This document shows positions 1-10,017 of a DNA stretch of 64,000 nt, one piece after another. The stretch's first letter is position 1; each line of letters starts with the position of its first letter. This DNA comes from G963662605 sp963662605 (GTDB lineage Bacteria > Bacteroidota > Ignavibacteria > Ignavibacteriales > Ignavibacteriaceae): positions 2,108,001 to 2,172,000 of the forward strand of contig OY759785.1 of assembly GCA_963662605.1 (NCBI GenBank), in the 5' to 3' direction. The position numbers were made by a program, and so were the translations under genes. The notes below the pieces were generated by a model, which saw only the letters and a program-made list of their open reading frames with translations, did not search any database and was not told the DNA's origin.

Positions 1-1740
1 CATTTCCTTCTTCGAATTAGCATATGAATAGTTCTTTACGGTGTAATAATAGTACCGGAAACCGGTCGAGAATTCAGCTCCATAGAGCCGGGTAACCAGG
101 GAAGGTTGAAATAACAGCTCATCACTGTTACGTGTTGGTTTTAAAGAAAAATCCGACCAGTACAGGTCTCCCTGTTCGGAGAGCTTGACAACTCCCTGAA
201 ACCTGCCTGCCAATGTCCGCGAAAACTGATATTCCGAAGAATCGGTAAAAACAAATTGCCGGAATGAATAGCTTTTATAATTGGGGTTAATATCCTCAAA
301 ATCGAAGGTTGTATAATTTGAGGTAATCTCAAAAATATTTGTCGTGGTCAACAAAGCGCCTGTATAATTTCCGCCGCTTCGGAATCTGAGAATCCGGTTC
401 TTGTTGTTGTTGGAACTCTTTTCCGAGAAGATATACACGACATGGTTAAGATCGCCTTCTGCCTGGACAAACAAGGTGAAGAACCGGGAAATATTGCGTT
501 CATACTCAATACGGGCGATAGATAATAATTCATCTCTATCGTCGTAATTATCCTCACTTTGTGTATCATATGTAAGTTTATTATGGGATAGGTTAAAGGT
601 CAATTTGTCCTTTTCGGATAATTGCCAGCGTGAAGAAATAACAAGTGAAATTCTATCCGAAGTGTTGTTTTTCATCAACTCCGTTGCCTGCAATTTCGTA
701 TAGTCAATTTCCGGAATCTTGTCCTTGGTTGGAATCTGATGCTTCTCATCCCGCTGTGCATAGTATAATTTAAAATTGCTTTCCTGAATCGCTGTAACAA
801 ACCGCAGGTTGCTTTCCACCTCAAATTTTAATTCCTGAATCTTATCGGGGAATATGTTCTTCTTATAGCTGTTCTCAGCTATGTATAAATAATTCCTGTC
901 AATCTGGCGTGTGTAAAAATTTCCGGCGAGCGTGGCATAGAGATAATTGAGAAATCTAATGTCTGAAATTTTATCGCCGAAACTAAGAACTCTCTCAACT
1001 CTCTTCTGTACATTATTTGTTACATTATGGGCGGTGTGGGTGATTGAGTCAATCGGCACATAAAAATCATTTCTCTGTTCCTCATATTGCAGTGTGAAAT
1101 CATTCGCCAACGTGTTTTCGAATTGATTGTTAAAATTAAACTGAATTTTGCGGACGTAATTTTTACGAGGGTTGACCTGTTCCTGCCTGAGTTTCCAGAT
1201 AGTATTAAGATTTGATTCGAGCAGTGATAGGTTTTTTAACAATCCTTCACTTTCTATGATAAAACCGTCGTCCGATTCACCGACTTGCTTATTCCTTGCG
1301 TATCCACCGGAGAGAGCAGCATAATTTTCCGAGCCTAAGGAGTAGCGTCCGAATGTTTCGATGTATTGTTGTGAGGAAGAATTGATAGTGGACTGCCGGG
1401 AGTCTTCGTATATACTGCTGTTCAGCAAAACACCTGCCGCAAGCTTATTGGTCAGACCCCAGCCGGATTTGAAGGTCGTTAAATGGCTTTCCTTAGTGCT
1501 GATATCATTTGAGCGGATGATCGTTGAATTATAGTCTTCCTTTGCCGTGAAAAAGAAAGCAGGGGAGAAGTAACCGTAAGAACCCAGCCCGTTGAATGAA
1601 AAAGTATTCTGCTGCTTGATGACTCCGGTTTTAAAAATATTTGGCAGAGTGTTCGAACTGCTGAAAAGCATACTATCCTGTTGCGCATGGACATAAGTCA
1701 CCGCAAGGAGGAAAAACAAAACAAGTAACGTATGCTTCAA
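1..1740 (-). CDS. Outer-membrane beta-barrel-like protein, 3' end beyond window
   Basis: The reading frame is open from a TTG at 1740 down to base 1 (580 codons), so the C-terminus lies outside the window. The start is chosen because a GAGGA ribosome site lies about 9 bases upstream of the TTG and the first 20 residues form a clean signal peptide (MKHTLLVLFFLLAVTYVHAQ). The rest is rich in alternating polar and aromatic residues, Asn and Tyr, without cysteine clusters, as in outer-membrane barrels of Bacteroidota. I recognise no specific family, so the barrel call is inference. It lies 78 bases downstream of the metallo-hydrolase gene on the same strand and may be co-transcribed with it. Confidence 0.7.
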   Translation of the reverse strand, partial: MKHTLLVLFFLLAVTYVHAQQDSMLFSSSNTLPNIFKTGVIKQQNTFSFNGLGSYGYFSPAFFFTAKEDYNSTIIRSNDISTKESHLTTFKSGWGLTNKLAAGVLLNSSIYEDSRQSTINSSSQQYIETFGRYSLGSENYAALSGGYARNKQVGESDDGFIIESEGLLKNLSLLESNLNTIWKLRQEQVNPRKNYVRKIQFNFNNQFENTLANDFTLQYEEQRNDFYVPIDSITHTAHNVTNNVQKRVERVLSFGDKISDIRFLNYLYATLAGNFYTRQIDRNYLYIAENSYKKNIFPDKIQELKFEVESNLRFVTAIQESNFKLYYAQRDEKHQIPTKDKIPEIDYTKLQATELMKNNTSDRISLVISSRWQLSEKDKLTFNLSHNKLTYDTQSEDNYDDRDELLSIARIEYERNISRFFTLFVQAEGDLNHVVYIFSEKSSNNNKNRILRFRSGGNYTGALLTTTNIFEITSNYTTFDFEDINPNYKSYSFRQFVFTDSSEYQFSRTLAGRFQGVVKLSEQGDLYWSDFSLKPTRNSDELLFQPSLVTRLYGAEFSTGFRYYYYTVKNYSYANSKKEM

Positions 1741-1818
1741 ATTAATAATTCCTCGATGGAAAATACCGGATGTTCAGTGTAAGCTTCTTAAACAACGTAA
1801 AAAATTTTTTGAGATGAT

Positions 1819-3216
1819 CTAAATTTCAAATACATCTCCCTTTTTGGGAATTTCAATATTTGGGAAACCGATTTCATTCAAACGGGTTCTGAATTTTTCC
1901 TGCTGATCAAGATCGCCGTGTACAAGGAATATTTTCTTCATTTTAGCGGTGTCCAGTTTCTTGCAATAATCTATCAATTCATTTGAATCGGCATGAGCAC
2001 TCAATGAGTTGAATAGTACGACTTCCGCATTCATTTGATATGTGTCGCCGAGGATGTGCAGCTCTTTTTCACCTTCGATAATTTTTCTGCCGAGTGTATG
2101 CTCTGCACAATATCCGACCATTAGCACCATATTATTAGCATCCTGAATATTGTTTGCAAGATGATGCTGTATTCTGCCGGCTTCTGCCATGCCGCTTGAA
2201 GAAATAATCATCATAGGCCCTTTGGTGTCATTAAGGGCTTTTGAAGAATCAACGCTCGTAATATAGTTTAACAGATTGAATCCGAACGGATCCTCGTGTT
2301 TCATAATGAATCGCGACGTTTCAAAATCAAAACACTCGGGATGCTTCCGGAACACTTCTGTTGCGTTTACTGAAAGAGGGCTGTCCACATAAATCGGGAT
2401 TCGCAATTCCGGATTTGCATTAAATAATGTATGGAGGATATAAACGATTTCCTGCGTTCTGCCGACGCTGAAGGATGGGACGATTATTTTTGATTTTTTT
2501 TCAACTGCTCGTTTCAATACTTCGATAATTTTAGCTCCCGATACATCGAAAGCATCATGGAATCGGCCGCCGTAGGTGCTTTCGCAAATGAAATAATCAA
2601 CATCGGGTATTTTGTCCGGATCGCGCAGGATAGGGAGGTTCGGTCTGCCCAAATCACCTGAGAATGCAAAACTTATGACCCGCTCTTTTTCCTGAATCAT
2701 GAGATGAACTAAGGAGCTGCCTAAAATATGACCGGCATCGTAAAAACGGAGCCTGACATCAGGAGTAATATCAATATCTTCATGATAGTTGAAAGCTTTG
2801 AAAAGTGAGATTGTTTTTTCAACGTCGTCACTTGTGTACAGTGGCTCAAACAGGTGCTTGCCTTGTTTTTTCCTTCTTTTATTAACGAACTCAACATCTT
2901 TTTCCTGAATGTGAGCACAGTCCTGAAGCATAATGTACGCGAGGTCCTTAGTTGCGCGGGTTGAGTAGATTGGACCTTTGAAACCGTTTTTTACTAATGT
3001 TGGAAGGTTTCCGGCATGGTCAATATGAGCATGCGATAAAATAACAATATCTATATCTTTTGGGTTGAACTGATCGAATGTCCGGTTGATTTCGAAAGCT
3101 TCTTTTCTTTTGCCTTGAAACATGCCGCAATCAAAGAGAATTTTTGAGCCGTTGATATGGAGCAAATGCATAGAACCGGTTACCGTTTGAGCCGCACCGA
3201 CAAATTGAAGTTTCAT
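1819..3216 (-). CDS. MBL-fold beta-CASP hydrolase (RNA-processing type)
   Basis: A 465-residue metallo-beta-lactamase-fold protein of the beta-CASP group (COG1236-like, related to CPSF73 and bacterial YsfA-type proteins), likely a cytoplasmic zinc-dependent nuclease. The metal motif HxHxDH is H62-A-H64-I-D66-H67 in SHAHIDHAGNLP. Further landmarks are HILGSS, FSGDLGR and the C-terminal SAHADSNEL, which supplies the last metal histidine of the RMMBL region. Length fits the family. There is no signal peptide. The ATG at 3216 has AGGA six bases upstream, and a TATCTTTG box lies 34-41 bases upstream. The RNA substrate is inferred from the family; I cannot tell a specific target. Confidence 0.88.
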   Translation of the reverse strand: MKLQFVGAAQTVTGSMHLLHINGSKILFDCGMFQGKRKEAFEINRTFDQFNPKDIDIVILSHAHIDHAGNLPTLVKNGFKGPIYSTRATKDLAYIMLQDCAHIQEKDVEFVNKRRKKQGKHLFEPLYTSDDVEKTISLFKAFNYHEDIDITPDVRLRFYDAGHILGSSLVHLMIQEKERVISFAFSGDLGRPNLPILRDPDKIPDVDYFICESTYGGRFHDAFDVSGAKIIEVLKRAVEKKSKIIVPSFSVGRTQEIVYILHTLFNANPELRIPIYVDSPLSVNATEVFRKHPECFDFETSRFIMKHEDPFGFNLLNYITSVDSSKALNDTKGPMMIISSSGMAEAGRIQHHLANNIQDANNMVLMVGYCAEHTLGRKIIEGEKELHILGDTYQMNAEVVLFNSLSAHADSNELIDYCKKLDTAKMKKIFLVHGDLDQQEKFRTRLNEIGFPNIEIPKKGDVFEI

Positions 3217-3242
3217 AATGTATCCTTATTTCAAAAAACAGT

Positions 3243-3282
3243 GATGTAACAAAGATAAAGTATTCTTCCAAAATAAAACAGG
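3243..3282 (-). promoter_or_regulatory. Candidate Bacteroidetes-type promoter of the beta-CASP gene
   Basis: On the minus strand a perfect -7 box TATCTTTG (TAnnTTTG) occupies 3250-3257. The -33 element at about 21 bases upstream is only CCTG instead of TTTG, so the call rests mainly on the -7 box and its position 34 bases from the start codon. Confidence 0.4.
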
Positions 3283-3379
3283 GAAATTGACCCTGTGGAA
3301 GGAAAAGAGTTGCCTGCCGAAAAGATTATTGGTACTTTCGCAAAGTCAAAATTGAATCTCACAGTATCATGAATTTTAA

Positions 3380-5281
3380 ATGAAATCCGGACTGATAAAT
3401 ATTTTTCAACGGGTGTGGAATTACCTGCGTGGTTCGCGGGTGCACTATTATGTACTGCTTGCCGTTATACCTGCACTGGTATATTTGCACGCTGTTAAAT
3501 TCGGATATTCCGGCTTTGATGACGAGGAGATAATTGCTAAGAAGATTGAATTTATCCGGAAAGTTGACAATCTTCCGCTGGCTTTCAAAAGAGATGCATT
3601 CATGAATTCAAAAGGGGATTCGTTCTATCGTCCGGTGGGGAATATCAGTTTTATGATTGATGCGATAATAGGCGGAGATAATGTATCCGTATTCCATGCT
3701 CATAATATTATATTGCATGTACTATCATTGCTGCTGGCAATGTACTTGTTTACATTGATGGGATTCGATAAACGAATATCCTTTGTTGTGCTGTTGCTGC
3801 TGAGTGTTCACCCGCTGCTGACCCACGCAGTATGCTGGATTCCGGCGAGGATGGATCTGCTGCTGGCAATATATACCATTCTGTCATTCATCATGTTTAT
3901 TAAATATATCAACACCGGGAGTAAGATATATATTTTCATTCACTACCTGTTTTTCTTCTGTGCAGTATTTTCAAAGGAAACTGCATTGTTACTGCCGCTT
4001 ATATTCGGATTATATCACTATTTCTACGGCATAAAGAAGTGGAGAAAAATCACCTTAAATCTTCTGCCCGGGTGGATAGTAATTATTAGTGTATTTCTGT
4101 TCATGCGGTCGCAGATTCTGCAAAAACAGACCCATTCTGACATCTTCAACATTGTTTTGATGTTTGAAAATCTTCAGGTGATTCCAACAGTATTGGCTAA
4201 ACTTTTTATTCCTGTCGGCTTAACCACGATGCCTCGGTTTCAGCCGCTTTTCGTAATTGCCGGGACTGTCATTCTACTTGTCATAACGGGTTACATAATC
4301 AAAAAAGGAAAGGGGAAACAGGTTCTTCTTTTCGGGTTTTTGTGGTATATAATTTTTTCAATTCCACCGGCGCTGTACACGAATCCGATGTCGCGCTTCG
4401 GCTTCGATTATCTTGAACATCGCGCTTATGTTCCTATTCTTGGCGTTGCAATGTGTATGTGTCAGCTGTTCAGCGGAATAAAACTGTTTTCTGGCGCATG
4501 GAAAACTACCGTTATCATACTTGTCGGTGGCTTGGCAGTAATAACGTATTCTAATTCTTTCAACTACGCATCGCAGCTCGATTTTTACACTGCAGCTATT
4601 AAGGAAAATCCTGAGTGTGCAATTGGGTACAATTCACGCAGTATGTACAAGTATTCACTTGGGGATCCCATTGGCGCAGAGGATGATTTAAACGCATCGC
4701 TGGCTATCACCAATGAGTATGCACCGGCATGGAATAATAAGGCGGCATTATTCATGAATCTGGGGCAGTATGATTCGGCGCTCGTATTTGTAAACAGAGC
4801 ATTGCGACTAAATAACACGTACACTGACGCATACGTTAATAGGGCTATTGCCAAAGCAAATCTGGGTGATTTGCCGGGAGCAATCCGGGATTACAATGAA
4901 TCATTACGTTTCGATAGTGAATCTGATTATGTATATTATAACTTAGGTAATATATATGCGCTGCAAGGCTCATATGAGAATGCGATAAAACAATATTCAC
5001 AAGCTCTACTTCTGAATCCTCAATATGTTGAAGCATTGAACAATCGGGCAAATATTAGTTTGCGTCTTAACCGCTTCCAAAATGCCCTCAACGATTGTGA
5101 CAAATTATTAGAGTTAAAGCCCGATTATCAAAAAGCCTATTATAATAAAGCGAAGGCATTTGTGGGGTTAAACCTACTCCCGGAAGCCCTTGAAGCCATC
5201 AATAAAGCTATCTCAATTGACAGTTCATACCTCGCCGCAATTGAATATCGCACCCAAATAGTTCAAAAAAGCGTCAAATAG
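3380..5281 (+). CDS. Polytopic membrane protein with C-terminal TPR repeats (TMTC-like)
   Basis: A 633-residue protein with an N-terminal half of about ten hydrophobic helices (from residue 20 to about 390) and a soluble C-terminal half of six or seven tetratricopeptide repeats (about 400-620, e.g. AYVNRAIAKANLGDLPGAI). The GFDDEEII stretch after the first helix is placed like the acidic catalytic loop of GT-C glycosyltransferases. The architecture matches bacterial TMTC/PMT-like proteins, some of which transfer mannose to proteins; glycosyl transfer here is inferred from architecture. No clear Shine-Dalgarno sequence precedes the ATG. It is divergent from the beta-CASP gene and stands alone. 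Confidence 0.75.
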   Translation: MKSGLINIFQRVWNYLRGSRVHYYVLLAVIPALVYLHAVKFGYSGFDDEEIIAKKIEFIRKVDNLPLAFKRDAFMNSKGDSFYRPVGNISFMIDAIIGGDNVSVFHAHNIILHVLSLLLAMYLFTLMGFDKRISFVVLLLLSVHPLLTHAVCWIPARMDLLLAIYTILSFIMFIKYINTGSKIYIFIHYLFFFCAVFSKETALLLPLIFGLYHYFYGIKKWRKITLNLLPGWIVIISVFLFMRSQILQKQTHSDIFNIVLMFENLQVIPTVLAKLFIPVGLTTMPRFQPLFVIAGTVILLVITGYIIKKGKGKQVLLFGFLWYIIFSIPPALYTNPMSRFGFDYLEHRAYVPILGVAMCMCQLFSGIKLFSGAWKTTVIILVGGLAVITYSNSFNYASQLDFYTAAIKENPECAIGYNSRSMYKYSLGDPIGAEDDLNASLAITNEYAPAWNNKAALFMNLGQYDSALVFVNRALRLNNTYTDAYVNRAIAKANLGDLPGAIRDYNESLRFDSESDYVYYNLGNIYALQGSYENAIKQYSQALLLNPQYVEALNNRANISLRLNRFQNALNDCDKLLELKPDYQKAYYNKAKAFVGLNLLPEALEAINKAISIDSSYLAAIEYRTQIVQKSVK

Positions 5282-5337
5282 TCTCCTTATGCTTCAAATT
5301 CGGCACTAAATCCTCAATTAAAATGTTAAAAATATCA

Positions 5338-5368
5338 CTTGTATTGATAAAATAAATCACTATATTTG
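5338..5368 (+). promoter_or_regulatory. Bacteroidetes-type promoter of the large surface protein gene
   Basis: A -33-like CTTG (5338-5341) is followed after 19 bases by TATATTTG (5361-5368), a perfect TAnnTTTG -7 box. It lies about 100 bases upstream of the ATG at 5470, giving a long leader that ends in GGAG plus spacer. Confidence 0.6.
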
Positions 5369-5469
5369 CCCTACATCATACATAGTACTAAACATGTATT
5401 ACTAATATTGTGAGCAAGTTATTCATAGCTATTAATAGTTAATAATCAGTCAATTTAGGAGCCAGTTAC

Positions 5470-8400
5470 ATGCAAATTAAAAACTACGTTTTTATTCTCT
5501 TTGGTATCATCTTTCTCAACACAATGATATCAGCCCAATCACAGGTGATCGGCGCTTATCCGGGTATGGATGGCGGCTTTGAAAATTCATCTGTTGGCGC
5601 AGTGGCAAGTAATTCCTTGTCAACATCCACAGGTCTTCAGAGTTCAGTCTGGACTACAAGTAGTTCCGGATTGGCAACTATAAAATCTGCTTTAGGCAGC
5701 CCGGGAACTCCTCGCACGGGAAATAAATGCCTCTCGTATAAATCAACAAGCACAACAAAACGTGTGCAGTCACCAACAGCGGCTGACGGACTTGTGCAAA
5801 GTGCGACACCTCAGATTATTCAGTTCTACTATAGAACACCGTCTACAACTGCTCCTGCATGCAGCGTGCAAGTTGGTGCCGGTTCGGATGCTTACTTTGT
5901 CGCCGCATCTTTTAAGAGCGCAATAGTTTCAGCTACAGGTACCAACAATGCATGGGTAAAAGTGGCGGCAGCTTGTACCTCCACTACCAGTGCGGCAAGT
6001 CCTAAATACGGTATTGAGATGATCCGGTTCGTTACCGGTGCCGCTGATACAGTAAGTCTTGATGACGTAGTAATGTATCCCGGTACTGCAGTAGATGAAA
6101 CCGTCCCGGATGATCCGACGGATGCTGTTCAAAGCTCAGCAACTTCAGCCGCGCTTGCCTTTAGCTGGACGGCTCCGGCTACGGGTGTTGACGGCGGTGG
6201 TTATATGGTTGTACGCAGCTTAACAGACCCTGCAACTGCACCTAACGTAAATGGTGTCTATGCAGTGGGCACTACGGTTGCCTCTGGACAGACCGTTGTT
6301 TATTTGGGAACGGATCCTTCTTTTACCGATAATGGTTTGACTCACAACGTTCGTTATTATTACAGAATTTACACGGTTGACAAAGCTTTCAATTATTCTG
6401 CAGGTGTTGCTTATAATGATTCTACCGTGTCTCAGTCTTTATCCTCAGAGCCGACAACCCAGACAAGCGGTTTGACATTCAGCAATGTTCAACAAACTTC
6501 AATGACTGTTAATTGGACAAAGGGTAATGGTGCCAGCCGTATCGTTCTTGTAAAATCCGGTGCAGCTGTTGATGGAACTCCGACAGATGGTGTAACATAC
6601 ACCGCAAACGCTGCTTATGGCTCGGGAAACTCAATCGGAACATCTTACGTGGTTTATGCCGGAACTGGTGATTCGGTAAATATAACCGGACTTACAAAGG
6701 CTACAAGATATTATGTGTCGGTATATGAATTCAACGGTTCAGCCGGAAGTGAAAATTATCTCACATCATCAGCAGCATCCGCGAATCAAACGACAGCCAC
6801 TACAACTGTTTACTCAAATGGCACCGGTGGTGGTGTTTGGTCGGCAGGTGCAAGCTGGGCCGGTGGCGTTGCTCCGACTTCTTCGGATAACGCGGTTATC
6901 GTTAGTGGCGACAGAGTGGTCGTTGGTGCAGCCGCAGGCGGTAGTGCATTTAATGTTACGGTTAATACCGGTGGTGTATTGACTGCATCGGGTTCCAATA
7001 TTACCAGTTCAAACAGTTTCTTTATTAACGTGTATGGAACTACTATTACTGCTAATGATTCTATGGGTACCGGTACAGACGGATTGAGTTTTAATATTTA
7101 TAACGCAAATGCTACCATTACAGGTACAAGCCCGATTCAATTATCACAGCTCCGTCCGCAAGTCGTTGCAGGTGCTGCAATCACTATTGATGCTAATGTG
7201 ACAATGAATTATAAGGCAGGTGCAGCCAGTACCGGACGGTCTCTCATTCTTGCCACAGGTACCGCGCCAAACCCAACAACAAAATTCTCGGCTATTACTA
7301 TTAATACTGGTAAATCTCTTAATTTTAATGATTATTCCAGTATGTGTTCTGCAAGTTCGGCAAGCACCGATTGGGATATAGATGCTACAATAACGGTTAA
7401 TGGAGCATTGAATGCGTCCGCAGTTGGAGCTGAAATTAATATCAGGCCGACAGCCGGACATACAACCTCGATAATTGTTAACGGCACAGCCAGTATCCGC
7501 CAATTATATTTGGCAAATAATGCACTGACTAATGCGGTAAGTGTTACTGTTAATTCGGGTGGAACTTTTACTACCGCTGCTGATACAACTTCAGGTACTA
7601 TTGATTTTTCGTATCCTGGTCTGGTCATCTCTGGTGCCGGTACATTTAATATCGGTCAGGGTGCAACGGTCAATATTGGTAACCCGAATGGTTTGAATTC
7701 TTCAACCGGCCCGATCAGAACTACTATCAGAAACTTCAGCACATCCGCAAGTTACTATTATAACGCATCATCCGCTCAGGTCACCGGCGCTGATTTACCA
7801 TCAACGGTAAACAACTTATCGGTTAATAACGCAGGTGGTGTAACGTTGACGAATTCACTTTTGGTGAACGGTTCACTTGGTCTCGTAACAGGAAAATTAA
7901 CCCTCGGTTCGAGTAATTTAACACTTGCTAATTCTTACACAGGTACCGGTGCTGCAAGTAAAATGATTGTGACATCAGGCTCCGGAGAATTAAGAAAATT
8001 GATTACGGCTTTACCGACAACGTTCTTATTCCCGGTTGGAACTGATTCAACATACACTCCGGCGAAAGTTACAATTACCGGTGGAACGTTATCATCGGCT
8101 TACATCGGTGTAAAATCATCTGCATCCAAGAGTTCACATAACTCAAGTGCTACAAACTACTTAAACCGTACCTGGACTTTAACATCAAACGGCATTACCG
8201 ATCCGGTTCATACTGATACTTTAACGTATGGTGCTTTAGATGTTGTTGGAGCTGAATCCAGTCTTGCAGGTGGATTGTATAATGGTTCATCGTGGGTCTC
8301 GCTTGGAAGTGTAAATGTCGCAGCACATCAAATTGCAGGGAGTGCTTTAACTGCATTTGGTGAAATTACCGGCGGTGAATTTGCAACAGCAGGTCACGTG

Positions 8401-9018
8401 CAGGTAAAAGTTCTTACAGAGGGTCTATACAATGCGGGAGGATATCTGAATTCTCAAGATACTATCCGTATTTTATTGGCCAATGCAACGAGTCCTTATG
8501 CGGTAGTTGATTCCGCCGAGGCAATACTTGATTCCATAACGTATTTGGCAACGGGTACCTTTACCGCAGCCTCCAACGGAACGTACTATGTAGTTATAAA
8601 GCATCGCAACAGTATTGAAACCTGGAGTGCTGCCGGAATTGCATACACAACCAGTGGTACGGTTGACTATGATTTCACGTCTGCCGCTTCACAGGCTTAT
8701 GGCGGAAATGAAGTTGAAGTTACAACAGGTGTATTCGGTATGTACAGTGGTGATTGTAATCAGGACGGTTACATTGATCCGCTTGATTTATCAATGGTTG
8801 ATCAGGATTCTTTTAATTACATCTCAGGTCGAGCCTTATCAACTGATGTAAATGGTGATCAATATGTTGATCCATTGGATCTCTCTATTGTTGATCAAAA
8901 TTCATTTAATTATGTCGGTATTCAGAGACCAAGTGCAGCAAAGGTAATCAGCGCGAAAGAAAGAGCAGCGAGCTTACCTTATTATCATAACTGGTTGCTG
9001 AAAAAGACATCAAAGTAA
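5470..9018 (+). CDS. Large secreted Fn3/G8-like protein with C-terminal dockerin-like pair
   Basis: A 1182-residue exported protein: signal peptide 1-22 ending near ISAQS; an N-terminal beta-sandwich region to about 205; two fibronectin type III-like domains at about 210-320 and 325-440; a G8-like segment (WSAGASWAGGVAP) followed by Thr/Asn/Gly-rich beta repeats to about 800; and a C-terminal region ending in two calcium-loop repeats (DCNQDGYIDPLDLSMVDQ and DVNGDQYVDPLDLSIVDQ, residues about 1091-1149). These loops resemble dockerin type I or EF-hand half-motifs. There is no PNPFNP T9SS domain. The last ~390 residues are closely similar to those of the protein at 51507-55034. An adhesin, scaffold or glycan-binding surface role is inference; no catalytic domain was recognised. 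Confidence 0.8.
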   Translation: MQIKNYVFILFGIIFLNTMISAQSQVIGAYPGMDGGFENSSVGAVASNSLSTSTGLQSSVWTTSSSGLATIKSALGSPGTPRTGNKCLSYKSTSTTKRVQSPTAADGLVQSATPQIIQFYYRTPSTTAPACSVQVGAGSDAYFVAASFKSAIVSATGTNNAWVKVAAACTSTTSAASPKYGIEMIRFVTGAADTVSLDDVVMYPGTAVDETVPDDPTDAVQSSATSAALAFSWTAPATGVDGGGYMVVRSLTDPATAPNVNGVYAVGTTVASGQTVVYLGTDPSFTDNGLTHNVRYYYRIYTVDKAFNYSAGVAYNDSTVSQSLSSEPTTQTSGLTFSNVQQTSMTVNWTKGNGASRIVLVKSGAAVDGTPTDGVTYTANAAYGSGNSIGTSYVVYAGTGDSVNITGLTKATRYYVSVYEFNGSAGSENYLTSSAASANQTTATTTVYSNGTGGGVWSAGASWAGGVAPTSSDNAVIVSGDRVVVGAAAGGSAFNVTVNTGGVLTASGSNITSSNSFFINVYGTTITANDSMGTGTDGLSFNIYNANATITGTSPIQLSQLRPQVVAGAAITIDANVTMNYKAGAASTGRSLILATGTAPNPTTKFSAITINTGKSLNFNDYSSMCSASSASTDWDIDATITVNGALNASAVGAEINIRPTAGHTTSIIVNGTASIRQLYLANNALTNAVSVTVNSGGTFTTAADTTSGTIDFSYPGLVISGAGTFNIGQGATVNIGNPNGLNSSTGPIRTTIRNFSTSASYYYNASSAQVTGADLPSTVNNLSVNNAGGVTLTNSLLVNGSLGLVTGKLTLGSSNLTLANSYTGTGAASKMIVTSGSGELRKLITALPTTFLFPVGTDSTYTPAKVTITGGTLSSAYIGVKSSASKSSHNSSATNYLNRTWTLTSNGITDPVHTDTLTYGALDVVGAESSLAGGLYNGSSWVSLGSVNVAAHQIAGSALTAFGEITGGEFATAGHVQVKVLTEGLYNAGGYLNSQDTIRILLANATSPYAVVDSAEAILDSITYLATGTFTAASNGTYYVVIKHRNSIETWSAAGIAYTTSGTVDYDFTSAASQAYGGNEVEVTTGVFGMYSGDCNQDGYIDPLDLSMVDQDSFNYISGRALSTDVNGDQYVDPLDLSIVDQNSFNYVGIQRPSAAKVISAKERAASLPYYHNWLLKKTSK

Positions 9019-9037
9019 TTTCTTTCTCTTTATATAA

Positions 9038-9067
9038 AGCCTCTCGATTGCTCGGGAGGCTTTTTTT
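9038..9067 (+). terminator. Rho-independent terminator
   Basis: A 10-bp stem (9038-9047 with 9052-9061, one G-T pair), a 4-base loop and a run of seven T follow 20 bases after the stop of the large surface protein gene. Confidence 0.9.
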
Positions 9068-9094
9068 ATTTTGCTAACAAGTGTTGAGTTAGAT

Positions 9095-10015
9095 ATGCGT
9101 TTTAGTATAATGAGAGTAGTAGTTTTTCTTGCAATCGTTTCGTTGATGTGCGGGTGTGCAAGCGATGCTAACCGGGTTTTAGAATCGGCTTCATGGAAAT
9201 CCATTTTTGCAAAAGCGTACAGTGCAGAACTAAATCTTCCCTATGGCAAGGTATCCTACAAAGAATGCAAAGTTGATGTCTATTATATAAAACATAGTCA
9301 TCCTACTCCGGTATTATTATTCTTTCATGGCGGCGGCTGGGTCAAGGGCAGCAAGCATGAGATGACATTTGCAACTTACATGAAAGCCGGATGGGGAATT
9401 GTGAATGCAGAATATCGTTTTACAAACAGCTCTTCAATAAAAGCTCCGGTAGAGGATTGCCGCGCCGCACTTGCCTGGATTTATGTTCACGCGAAGGAAT
9501 TTAATTTTGATACAAGCAAGATTCTCATTTCCGGTAACTCTGCCGGTGCGCATTTGGCGTTATTTGCCGGTCTTGCCGGAGCTCATTCGGAATTTGATAA
9601 CAACTGCGAATATACCGGCGATTTACGAGTAGCAGCAATAATCAATAACTTTGGCCCAACTGATTTATCAAAACTGCTTGCAGATCCACGGGTAATGAAA
9701 AATTCAGACAGATGGTTTAACGGAATCTCGAATATTGAAGAATTGGCAAAAAAGATTTCACCGGTAAATTATATACATCCCGGATGTCCGCCCGTGTTCA
9801 CCGCTCATGGGGACAAAGACCCAACGGTGCCGTATGCTCAGGCATTGCGTCTCAAAGAAGTGCTGGACAACAATCACATTCCTAATGAACTGTTCACCGT
9901 TAATGGCGGCGGTCACGGTAAATTTTCCGACGCAGACAAAAAAGAGATACATAAGAAATTATCTCTTTTCCTGAAGCAGCAGGTTGGTATAGATTTATCC
10001 GGCGATGCTAAATAG
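9095..10015 (+). CDS. Alpha/beta-hydrolase esterase lipoprotein
   Basis: An esterase of the BD-FAE/acetyl-xylan-esterase type (alpha/beta hydrolase, about 306 residues). Oxyanion motif HGGGW, nucleophile elbow GNSAGAH, acid in GDKDPTVPY and the histidine in GGGHGKF are all present. The N-terminus has a short hydrophobic segment ending in LMCGCAS, which fits a lipobox, so a lipoprotein is likely. The frame is open back to a TTG at 9071, but that touches the preceding terminator; ATG at 9095 or 9110 is more plausible and neither has a strong ribosome site. It is a paralogue of the esterase at 47646-48584. Substrate is not visible; removal of acetyl or other esters from glycans is inferred from family and paralogue context. 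Confidence 0.8.
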   Translation: MRFSIMRVVVFLAIVSLMCGCASDANRVLESASWKSIFAKAYSAELNLPYGKVSYKECKVDVYYIKHSHPTPVLLFFHGGGWVKGSKHEMTFATYMKAGWGIVNAEYRFTNSSSIKAPVEDCRAALAWIYVHAKEFNFDTSKILISGNSAGAHLALFAGLAGAHSEFDNNCEYTGDLRVAAIINNFGPTDLSKLLADPRVMKNSDRWFNGISNIEELAKKISPVNYIHPGCPPVFTAHGDKDPTVPYAQALRLKEVLDNNHIPNELFTVNGGGHGKFSDADKKEIHKKLSLFLKQQVGIDLSGDAK

Positions 10016-10017
10016 GA

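Noticed and set aside
7144..7628. Minus-strand frames within the large surface protein gene
   Set aside because: Compositional shadows of the Thr/Asn/Gly-rich plus-strand gene; low-complexity translations without start signals.
9071..9094. TTG start for the first esterase
   Set aside because: It directly abuts the T run of the preceding terminator and places eight residues before the lipoprotein signal.
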